In this document: piece after piece, positions 1 through 5,744 of the stretch
How positions within the stretch are numbered: position 1 is the stretch's first letter
Layout of the letters: every line of letters begins with the position of its first letter
Source: Rhodoluna sp.
GTDB taxonomy: Bacteria > Actinomycetota > Actinomycetes > Actinomycetales > Microbacteriaceae
DNA: 7,040 bases
Assembly: GCA_023260375.1 (NCBI GenBank)
Contig: JALQVK010000155.1
Location: 1 to 7,040, forward strand
Reading direction: 5' to 3'
Made by a program: the position numbers and the translations under genes
The notes under the pieces: generated by a model
Told to the model about the DNA's origin: nothing
What the model saw: only the letters and a program-made list of their open reading frames with translations
Database searches by the model: none

Positions 1-1237
1 CAGTCTTGGCTTCGTCCATGAGGGCCTTAGCCTTCTCAACGTTACCTTCTGGCTTCCAGTCCTTGTCGCCCTCGGCTAGGCCGGTCTTGGCATAGTCAAG
101 ACCCATTAGTGGCTTGATTGCGCCGTCAGCTGGGTCACCAGCAAGCGCCTGTCCACCGCTAAGAGTGATAAGGCCCTTGAAGTCCTTGGCGTAGTAAATC
201 GCCTTACGAATCTGAAGACAGTTCAGCTTCTTGACGTTTACTGCAGCGTAGGTTACGTAAGGGTCGTATACGTTGATAGCGCGGTCAGCATACTTCTTGA
301 CTGGGTTACCCGCTTCGTCGAAGACGGCAGTCAAGTTAGTTGGCTGAAGCGAGTCAAGCGAAACAGCAGCCTTGTTCTTGTCTGCTAGAAGGGTCTGGTC
401 TAGAACTTCCGGAGCGACACCAAACTTGACAACAATCTTGTCTGGGAATGCTCGGTTAGCACGTAGAGGGTCAGACTCTTTCTTCCACTTGTCATTACGA
501 ACAAGAACCATCTGGTCCTTAGCCTTGTAAGACTTGATCTTGTAAGGACCGGTCGAAACTGGGCTTAGGTCGTACTGGTCACCAGTGTCCTTGGCCTTCG
601 GTACTGGACCAAACGATAGGTAGGTAACGGTGTAGTTAAAGTCACCAACCGAACGCTTCAAGTTGAAGGTGATGGTCTTGTGGTCAGCCGAGCAAGTGAT
701 TGCCTTGTCGAACGATGCAGTGTCGTTTGCAGCGTCGGTCGAGTAAGGACCCTTATAGGTTGATGCACCAGTCGCAGGGTCGGTGGGAATGTCCAACATA
801 CCGATTGCGTAGGTAGGGCCATCGGTGATTACATCGGTAGCAAAGGTGCGGGAAACACCGTACTTAATGTCTTCACAGGTGACTGCGGAACCGTCTTCGA
901 AGGTCACACCATCGCGTAGGGTGAACTCCCAAGTCTTGTTGTCGTTCGACGCGCGACCGGTGTCGGTAGCCATGTCTGGGACAACAGCTGAACCATCTTT
1001 ACCTGGTTTGCGGTCATACGCGGTTAGGGTACGGTTCAAGAATGAACCAAACCATGCGATGTCGCGGCCAGTGTAGTTACGCTGTGGGTCAGCGTGGGTC
1101 CAGGCATCCTGGTTAGTCAGGTACGTAATCGTACCCGCACTTGCGCCTGCAGAGCAGCCGGTTAGCAGCGTGCTCGCAAGCGTCGTCGCTGCAATGGCTG
1201 CCAAAGCCACCTTCAGCGTCTTTTTGCCTTTCAACAT
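1..1237 (-). CDS. Oligopeptide/dipeptide ABC transporter substrate-binding lipoprotein (SBP family 5), C-terminus beyond window
   Basis: This is the extracellular solute receptor of a peptide-type ABC importer; it captures ligand outside the membrane and delivers it to the permeases. About 412 codons are present and no stop is reached. The N-terminus is a lipoprotein signal: positive residues (MLKGKK), a hydrophobic stretch at about 8-25, then the lipobox LTGC with the lipidated Cys at residue 28. The mature part has the SBP_bac_5 pattern: TWEFTLRDGVTFEDG at about 102-116, then a region leading to STGPYKI at about 228-234, a family hallmark. Cys 121, 182 and 340 are present; 121/182 could form a disulfide (inference). 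The ATG at 1237 is preceded by a strong AGGAGG. The gene follows a DppC/OppC-type permease by 55 bases. Codon use is strongly biased (AAG, AAC, GAC, TAC preferred), unlike dprA and comM, which suggests high expression. The ligand cannot be read from sequence; other SBP_bac_5 cargos such as nickel or sugars remain possible. Confidence 0.95.
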   Translation of the reverse strand, partial: MLKGKKTLKVALAAIAATTLASTLLTGCSAGASAGTITYLTNQDAWTHADPQRNYTGRDIAWFGSFLNRTLTAYDRKPGKDGSAVVPDMATDTGRASNDNKTWEFTLRDGVTFEDGSAVTCEDIKYGVSRTFATDVITDGPTYAIGMLDIPTDPATGASTYKGPYSTDAANDTASFDKAITCSADHKTITFNLKRSVGDFNYTVTYLSFGPVPKAKDTGDQYDLSPVSTGPYKIKSYKAKDQMVLVRNDKWKKESDPLRANRAFPDKIVVKFGVAPEVLDQTLLADKNKAAVSLDSLQPTNLTAVFDEAGNPVKKYADRAINVYDPYVTYAAVNVKKLNCLQIRKAIYYAKDFKGLITLSGGQALAGDPADGAIKPLMGLDYAKTGLAEGDKDWKPEGNVEKAKALMDEAKT

Positions 1238-1241
1238 TTCA

Positions 1242-1248
1242 CCCTCCT
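1242..1248 (-). promoter_or_regulatory. Strong Shine-Dalgarno of the substrate-binding protein gene
   Basis: On the minus strand AGGAGGG is followed by TGAA and then the ATG at 1237, a near-perfect anti-16S match at good spacing. It fixes the start of the lipoprotein. It is the best ribosome binding site in the window, in keeping with high translation of the binding protein. Confidence 0.8.
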
Positions 1249-1271
1249 AAGGTGTTGATGTTTATTTTGTA

Positions 1272-1289
1272 TTACTCCGAATGGAGTAA
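1272..1289 (-). repeat. Perfect 7-bp intergenic hairpin between permease and binding-protein genes
   Basis: On the minus strand the arms TTACTCC and GGAGTAA flank the loop ATTC, with no mismatch. The hairpin begins three bases after the permease stop codon and ends 34 bases before the binding-protein ATG. Neither side carries a T run, so it does not look like an ordinary intrinsic terminator. It could be an mRNA-stabilising or processing element that raises binding-protein transcript over permease transcript, which is common in binding-protein ABC operons. A weak attenuator or a DNA operator are alternatives. The role is inferred; the palindrome is seen directly. Confidence 0.5.
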
Positions 1290-1292
1290 GTC

Positions 1293-2246
1293 TTATGTCT
1301 CGCTCTTCGGGTCTAGCGCATCGCGCAAGGCATCTCCGAGCAAGTTGAAGACCAACACCAAAAGAATCAGTGTCAGTGACGGAATGAAGAAATAGGTTGC
1401 ATCATTCAACATGTAGTGAGTTGAATCGGCGATGATCACACCAAGAGTTGGAGTTGGCGGTTGGACACCAATGCCTAGGTATGAGAAAACGGCCTCGGCG
1501 CCTAGGTATCCAGGAAGTGAAAGGGACACGAAAATGATGATTGGCGTCCAAACGTTTGGAAGAACTTCTTTCATCAAAATTCTGGTGTTCGAAGCACCCA
1601 AAGCTCGAGCGGACATAACAAAATCGCGCTCACGGATTGAAATAACTTGAGATCGGACAATTCGACTTAGGTAGGGCCAACCGAATACCGAGAAAATCAG
1701 AATGAGGTAAAGAATGCGGGCTTCGTTGTCGTGAGCTATACCAGATCGCTGGATGCGGTCTACGAGCGGTGCACTAAGCGCCAAAATCATAAAAAATTGA
1801 GGAAAAGCCAAAAGAAAATCGGTGAAGCGGCCAATAACGCCGTCGACTCGGCCTCGGAAATACCCACCCAAGATTCCAAACAAGAGACCAAGTACCACGG
1901 TCACAAACGTGGCAGCAAGGGCGATTAGGAAAGAAACGCGGGCTCCGAAAAGCATTCGAGCCAGAGTGTCGTAGCCAATTCCTGGAACAATGCCAAATGG
2001 GTGCCTCCAACTAATACCGCCAGAATCACCAATAATTTCGCCACGATCATCTAGGGCTTCAAGATCGCGAGCCTCTGGATCAATGCCCATCCAAGAGTAG
2101 ATAACTGGAGCAACGATGACTGCTAGAGAAACAAAGACGGCGATGACCAGGGCGGGTATAGCAACCTTGTTGCTCTTGAATCTGCGCCAGGCTAATTCAC
2201 GAGGGCTGTGCCCTGTGATTTTCTGTTCGGCTTCTTTGCTAAACAC
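1293..2246 (-). CDS. Oligopeptide/dipeptide ABC transporter permease, DppC/OppC type
   Basis: Inner-membrane permease of a peptide-type ABC importer, 317 residues, full family length. An OppC_N-like N-terminal region (SPRELAWRRFKSNK, 14-27) precedes the first membrane helix at about 29-50. Then comes the conserved HPFG...GARVSF region at about 82-106, a long TM segment at 105-128, and further TM segments near 143-160, 178-196, 233-255 and 284-305. The EAA coupling loop that docks on the ATPase is at about 213-231 (ARALGAS...EVLPN). The subfamily signatures EAVFSYLGIGVQPPTP (251-266) and the C-terminal LGDALRDALDP (303-313) are intact. The start is GTG; an in-frame TAG four codons upstream excludes a longer protein, and no good start follows soon downstream. 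The partner permease and ATPases are not in the window and may lie beyond the binding protein. The family is certain; the substrate is not. Confidence 0.95.
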   Translation of the reverse strand: MFSKEAEQKITGHSPRELAWRRFKSNKVAIPALVIAVFVSLAVIVAPVIYSWMGIDPEARDLEALDDRGEIIGDSGGISWRHPFGIVPGIGYDTLARMLFGARVSFLIALAATFVTVVLGLLFGILGGYFRGRVDGVIGRFTDFLLAFPQFFMILALSAPLVDRIQRSGIAHDNEARILYLILIFSVFGWPYLSRIVRSQVISIRERDFVMSARALGASNTRILMKEVLPNVWTPIIIFVSLSLPGYLGAEAVFSYLGIGVQPPTPTLGVIIADSTHYMLNDATYFFIPSLTLILLVLVFNLLGDALRDALDPKSET

Positions 2247-2324
2247 CCACCTAATCTACACGCCAAGCATTTAATCCGCAGGTCTAACTGACCTTACAAA
2301 GTAACGAATTGGTAAACCGTGTTT
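2247..2324. other. Intergenic region between dprA and the permease gene
   Basis: These 78 bases separate the DNA-processing block from the peptide importer and are the longest gap in the window. They hold a short inverted repeat, AGGTC-TAACT-GACCT (2280-2294), and the candidate -10 element next to the permease start. No T-tract terminator follows dprA, so read-through into the importer genes is possible. This is also the likeliest place for a promoter of its own. Confidence 0.5.
2253..2258 (-). promoter_or_regulatory. Candidate -10 element for a leaderless permease transcript
   Basis: TAGATT on the minus strand fits the actinobacterial TANNNT -10 pattern and lies exactly 6 bases (AGGTGG) before the GTG start. 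That would place transcription initiation at or next to the start codon. I see no convincing -35. The same AGGTGG could instead be a Shine-Dalgarno, but it directly abuts the GTG, which is too close for normal use. A TANNNT match is easy to get by chance, so this is tentative. Confidence 0.3.
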
Positions 2325-3452
2325 TTAGGATTTCAACGCTTTTCGCCACGTCCCTGCTAACCCCAGCTCTGCTTTACCAAGAAGTTTTAGGGAGCCGAGC
2401 GCTATTCCTAATTCGCTAAGTGATAGCCCAGTCGCCTTCAAAAGTTCCTCGCTTGACTGAAACCTGCTCTCAAGAGCGTCAAAGGCACGTAACTCCAGAG
2501 AACCCAAACCGGCCAGTTCAGTCTCAGAATTCTCTCGCCAACCTAATTCAAGCGGTAAATCTGCTACATCGAGCAACATTGAAGCCTGTAGATCCCTGAT
2601 TAGCCGATTGCAACCTGCAGACGCAGGACTATTTATTGGGCCAGGTATCGCAAAAACAGGTCTACCCAGCTCTAAAGCGTGATTGACAGTATTGATCGAA
2701 CCCGAACGCCAGCCAGCCTCAGTTACCACTGTGGCCTGGGACAAAGCCGCGATTAGCCGATTTCGTTGGAGAAACCTCCAACGGGTTGGCCTGGAACCTG
2801 GAGTCATTTCACTCAAAAGCAACCCGTTATGGCTGATTTCTTCAAATAAAGACAAATTACCAACCGGATAAGGGCAATCAAGTGCACCAGCCATAAATGC
2901 AGCCGTGTTACCTCCAAGTCGCAGCGTGGCTTTATGTGCAATCGCATCGATTCCCAAAGCACCTCCAGAAATCACCGACGCGTCCTGAGCAACCACCTGC
3001 CCCACCAGATCAGTTGTGACTTTTTGTCCGTAAGGCGAAGCGTTTCGTGAACCAACAATTCCGATGGAATGGTTCAGTTTCTCGAAGTTTGCGGCGTGCC
3101 CTCGGTACCAAATAAGTAAAGGTTGATGATTGCCCAAGTCTCTCAATCGGTCTGGCCATAAATCATCGGTTGGTACAAGTAATTTGAGGTCATGTTTTTG
3201 AGCGGCAGCGATTTTTTCAGCCGCAATACCGTTGGAATACCTTGGTTCCCAACGGATATAGGCATTGCCGACTTCCTCACCTAAATCTGTACGTCGTTGA
3301 AACGCCTCCAAAGCCTGCAAAGGACCCAAAGTGTTTAGAAGTTCTCCAGCTACTCGATCTCCAGGTTCAACCATGGCATTCCAAATAATCAGTGCCTCGG
3401 CTAATTCAAAATCGGTTTCGGCGAAATCCCGTCTTATTGATTTCGCCTTCAA
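2325..3452 (-). CDS. dprA: DNA processing protein DprA (Smf), RecA loader in transformation
   Basis: DprA binds incoming single-stranded DNA in the cytoplasm, protects it and loads RecA during natural transformation. The protein has 375 residues, normal length. The N-terminal helical region is about 1-125. The Rossmann-like DprA/Smf core follows: GIVGSRNASPYG (131-142), ISGGALGIDAIAH (161-173), GALDCPYP (189-196), SEMTPGS (214-220), RNRLIAALS (230-238), a SGSINT motif near 250, and FAIPGPINSPASAGCNRLI (267-285). The C-terminal part (about 320-370) resembles the DprA winged-helix domain. The start is TTG at 3452; a TGA lies two codons upstream in frame, and AGAGG sits 9 bases before the TTG. 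The TTG overlaps the comM stop by four bases (TTGA), which suggests translational coupling. The usual ARGID is ALGID here, probably lineage variation. Presence of dprA alone does not prove competence, since it is widespread. Confidence 0.96.
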   Translation of the reverse strand: MKAKSIRRDFAETDFELAEALIIWNAMVEPGDRVAGELLNTLGPLQALEAFQRRTDLGEEVGNAYIRWEPRYSNGIAAEKIAAAQKHDLKLLVPTDDLWPDRLRDLGNHQPLLIWYRGHAANFEKLNHSIGIVGSRNASPYGQKVTTDLVGQVVAQDASVISGGALGIDAIAHKATLRLGGNTAAFMAGALDCPYPVGNLSLFEEISHNGLLLSEMTPGSRPTRWRFLQRNRLIAALSQATVVTEAGWRSGSINTVNHALELGRPVFAIPGPINSPASAGCNRLIRDLQASMLLDVADLPLELGWRENSETELAGLGSLELRAFDALESRFQSSEELLKATGLSLSELGIALGSLKLLGKAELGLAGTWRKALKS

Positions 3453-4966
3453 AGTTCATTACCTCTGAGGAATACTGATTTGGCTAAATCATCTTTAGAC
3501 GGAACAGTTCTCCCTGCTAAATCGGCAATACTCCAGGCCACCCTCAGGCATCGATCGTAACCGCGCATTGAAATCAGGTTTTTATCGAGAGCAAAATCCA
3601 ATTGGGCGGTGGTTTTCCTATCTAGTCTCAGATTTCGCCTCAGGAATGAGCCAGGCACTTCAGAATTAGTGCGCCATGGAGTTGCGTTCAAACGTTCCAG
3701 AGATGCCAACCTGGCACTGGTAACAAGCGTACGTAATTGATTGGAACTCGAACCTCGTTCCTCTGAATTAATTAATGCAGCGTTCACGGAATTTAGTTCC
3801 AAACGGATGTCAAGCCGGTCACTTAGTGGGCCCGAGATCCTGTTTTTGTATCGCAACTTTGCGGTCGCCGAACAGGTGCAGTCTTTGCCAGAACCAATTG
3901 AATGGCCGCACGGACATGGATTGGCTGCCAGAACTAATTGGAATCTGGCAGGAAATTTGGCGTGACCGGCCGCCCTGGAGATTGTGATACTTCCCGACTC
4001 CAATGGTTGCCTTAGAGCTTCGAGAACAGAAGACTGAAATTCCGGGGCCTCGTCTAAAAAGAGAACGCCATTGTGTGCCAGTGAGACTAAACCAGGTCGC
4101 GGCTGACTGCCGCCGCCACCAACCATGGATACTAGCGAAGCGGTGTGGTGGGGCGCTTGAAAGGGTGGTGCAGTCGAAAGTTGATTTACCTCCAGTCTTG
4201 CGACCGACCTAATTGCACAAAGTTCGATGGCTTGACACTCGGAAAGTGCTGGAAGAATTCCTGGTAACCGGCTGGCCAACATTGTTTTACCCGCTCCAGG
4301 CGGTCCATACATAAGCAGATTGTGACTTCCAACAGCGGCAACAAGCATGGCATCTATTGCGGCTGGTTGCCCAATTACTTCGCTAAAGCAAGGCACGGAT
4401 TCCGGTTGGGAAGGGATACCTTCGATGATCTCCCCTGGAGGTCTGGCGGGGATGTTTGCACCAAACGAATTGGCAACCTGAGTAATGTGATCAAAGCCAT
4501 GAATCTTTAGCCCAGAAACAAGTTTTGCCTCCGAAAGATTGGCCAGCGGAACTACGATTTGGTCGATTTCCAGTTTCTGAGCAGCGATTACCGCCGCTAA
4601 GATTCCATTGATTGGTTTGATTGATCCGTCGAGGGCAAGTTCACCCAAAAAAACGGTCTTGGCAATGCGGTGCTTATCTACCAGACCGGCCGCACCTAGT
4701 GCTGACATGGCTATGGCCAAATCAAAACCGGATCCCTGTTTTGGTACCGAAGCTGGTGAGAGGTTGATGGTGATTCTGCGACCAGGTAAATTCAGTTTGG
4801 AATTAGCTGTGGCAGCACGAACTCTGGATGCTGCCTCATTTACCGAGGCATCTGGAAGACCGACCAGAACAAAGGCAGGTAGGTTACTGGAAATGTCTGC
4901 TTCAACCTCAATCAGCCGCCCGGCAAGACCAAAGAGACTGATCGACAACGCTTTCGCCAGCGGCAT
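3449..4966 (-). CDS. comM: YifB/ComM family Mg-chelatase-like AAA+ ATPase (branch-migration helicase)
   Basis: In Vibrio cholerae ComM is a hexameric helicase that drives branch migration during integration of transforming DNA; homologues occur widely, including in non-competent bacteria. The 505 residues match the family length. The N-terminal ChlI/Lon-protease-like domain spans about 18-140 (LPAFVLVGLPDASVNE at 29-44, GSGFDLAIA at 78-86). The AAA+ core has Walker A GPPGAGKT (221-228), Walker B VLFLDEAPEF (301-310), and the SGPLSDRLD segment (378-386) that follows sensor I in this family. Four cysteines in NPCPCG...CTC (351, 353, 363, 365) form the family's probable metal-binding insertion. 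The C-terminal Mg-chelatase domain is about 400-500. The ATG overlaps the yraN stop by one base (TAATG), with CAGG 7 bases upstream; the stop overlaps dprA. Tight packing between yraN and dprA supports a shared role in DNA uptake or recombination. Confidence 0.96.
   Translation of the reverse strand: MPLAKALSISLFGLAGRLIEVEADISSNLPAFVLVGLPDASVNEAASRVRAATANSKLNLPGRRITINLSPASVPKQGSGFDLAIAMSALGAAGLVDKHRIAKTVFLGELALDGSIKPINGILAAVIAAQKLEIDQIVVPLANLSEAKLVSGLKIHGFDHITQVANSFGANIPARPPGEIIEGIPSQPESVPCFSEVIGQPAAIDAMLVAAVGSHNLLMYGPPGAGKTMLASRLPGILPALSECQAIELCAIRSVARLEVNQLSTAPPFQAPHHTASLVSMVGGGGSQPRPGLVSLAHNGVLFLDEAPEFQSSVLEALRQPLESGSITISRAAGHAKFPARFQLVLAANPCPCGHSIGSGKDCTCSATAKLRYKNRISGPLSDRLDIRLELNSVNAALINSEERGSSSNQLRTLVTSARLASLERLNATPWRTNSEVPGSFLRRNLRLDRKTTAQLDFALDKNLISMRGYDRCLRVAWSIADLAGRTVPSKDDLAKSVFLRGNEL
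3462..3466 (-). promoter_or_regulatory. Shine-Dalgarno supporting the TTG start of dprA
   Basis: AGAGG on the minus strand lies inside the 3' end of comM, 9 bases before the TTG at 3452. Together with the in-frame TGA at 3458-3456 it supports the rare TTG start. An ATG at 3459 is in the wrong frame for dprA. Confidence 0.55.
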
Positions 4967-5349
4967 TAGAAAACCTGTTTTAGATGTTCGAGTTGGACTT
5001 TCCCGTGATCTACCAGCACGGAAACAGCATCAATGCGCACATCAATTCCAGACAATTGCCTGGCTCGACACCATTCTCCTACCAGTTGTCTAAGCCGTTT
5101 GAGTTTGGTTTCGGTAATTGCTTCCAACGGGTGACCAAATCCAGCACCGTTTCGAGTCTTTACCTCGACAAAAACGTATCTGGATTTATCGCGAGCTATG
5201 AGGTCGATTTCTCCAATTGAGCAGCGCCAATTTCGTTCGATGATTTCATATCCAAGCGATTGCAGATAGTTACCCGCAAGCCTTTCGCCGTAGATCCCTA
5301 AGACATGGCGGCGATTCGGTGGATTTGTCATGGCACAAGAATGCGCCAA
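4966..5349 (-). CDS. yraN: YraN family (UPF0102) predicted PD-(D/E)XK nuclease-fold protein
   Basis: Small protein with a predicted restriction-endonuclease-like fold and no settled biochemical role; its neighbourhood ties it to DNA processing. The family pattern is clear: GERLAGNYLQSLGY (21-34), RNW (39-41), GEIDLIARD (46-54) and VFVEVKTR (59-66). The putative catalytic set is Asp49, Glu62 and Lys64, all present, so the active site appears intact. The start is uncertain. TTG at 5349 gives 127 residues; ATG at 5331 (MTNPPNRRHVLG) gives 121 and fits the usual N-terminus better. Neither has a good Shine-Dalgarno. The stop overlaps the comM ATG by one base. In M. tuberculosis the same trio is Rv2898c-Rv2897c-Rv2896c. 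YraN could trim DNA ends before ComM and DprA act, but that is inference. Confidence 0.93.
   Translation of the reverse strand: MAHSCAMTNPPNRRHVLGIYGERLAGNYLQSLGYEIIERNWRCSIGEIDLIARDKSRYVFVEVKTRNGAGFGHPLEAITETKLKRLRQLVGEWCRARQLSGIDVRIDAVSVLVDHGKVQLEHLKQVF
5332..5347 (-). repeat. Short hairpin abutting the yraN ATG
   Basis: On the minus strand GGCGC and GTGCC flank the loop ATTCTT, giving a 5-bp stem with one G-U pair that ends directly at the ATG at 5331. It lies between the two candidate yraN starts. It might limit initiation at the ATG, or be coding sequence if the TTG is used. It is short enough to be chance. Confidence 0.25.
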
Positions 5350-5389
5350 TCAAGTCACTCAAAACGAATGAAATTAAATCTGTGGAGAA

Positions 5390-5713
5390 CTACTCCCCGA
5401 CAGCCAATTCCTTAGGCAGTTCGAAGGCCTTTCCGGATAGTTCTTCAACGTTCACGTCTTTGAAAGTCAGAACCCGAACCGACGAAACAAACCGATCAGC
5501 TCGATAAATGTCCCAAACCCAAACATCTTTCATTTCAAGTTCAAAGTAGAAATCATTTCCGGCATCCACGCGCTTGAGATTAACTTCGTTTGCCAAGTAA
5601 AAACGTCGCTCGGTTTCAATGACGTATTTAAATGTGTCAACTAGGTCGCGGTATTCGCGGTAGAGCGCCAACTCGGCGTTGCGCTCGTAATCTTCGAAGT
5701 CGTTCTCGTCCAT
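5390..5713 (-). CDS. DUF2469 family protein, actinobacterial, function unknown
   Basis: A 107-residue acidic cytoplasmic protein with no signal peptide or membrane helix. It matches the DUF2469 family (Rv2901c type) along most of its length: an acidic N-terminus (MDENDFEDYERNAE), the conserved block LALYREYRDLVDTFKYV (15-31), ETERRFYLANEV (33-44), a WVWDIYRADRFV segment (65-76), and the signature VRVLTFKDVNVEEL (79-92). The family is nearly confined to Actinobacteria and sits next to rnhB, as here, 31 bases after the rnhB stop. No catalytic motif can be pointed to; the many conserved aromatic and charged residues suggest a small binding or structural fold. A role linked to RNase HII or genome maintenance is only guilt by association. 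The ATG at 5713 gives the canonical N-terminus. Confidence 0.93.
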   Translation of the reverse strand: MDENDFEDYERNAELALYREYRDLVDTFKYVIETERRFYLANEVNLKRVDAGNDFYFELEMKDVWVWDIYRADRFVSSVRVLTFKDVNVEELSGKAFELPKELAVGE

Positions 5714-5720
5714 GCCCTTG

Positions 5721-5726
5721 ATTCTA
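5721..5726 (-). promoter_or_regulatory. Candidate -10 element for a leaderless DUF2469 transcript
   Basis: TAGAAT on the minus strand matches TATAAT at five of six positions and fits TANNNT. It lies 7 bases (CAAGGGC) before the ATG, which would put the transcript start at the start codon. The AAGGG between them is only one base from the ATG, too close for a normal Shine-Dalgarno, which favours leaderless initiation. No clear -35 is seen. The gene could also be read simply from the upstream operon promoter. Confidence 0.4.
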
Positions 5727-5744
5727 TTCTTTGCTTAGATACAA

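Noticed and set aside
825..1395. Plus-strand open frames of 83 and 84 codons opposite the binding protein and permease
   Set aside because: They lie across highly biased or well-conserved minus-strand genes and encode low-complexity, unfamiliar peptides; no independent support.
1774..2010. A 78-codon minus-strand frame inside the permease gene
   Set aside because: It is an alternative frame fully inside the permease, whose own frame matches the family end to end; no frameshift is needed.
2280..2294. AGGTC-TAACT-GACCT inverted repeat after dprA as a terminator or operator
   Set aside because: The stem is only 5 bp and no T tract follows on either strand; such repeats are common by chance. 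Kept only as a note in the intergenic entry.
4608..5093. A 161-codon open frame on the plus strand opposite comM and yraN
   Set aside because: It is antisense to two firmly identified genes, has no recognisable domain and no ribosome binding site that stands out; it is a shadow of codon structure on the other strand.
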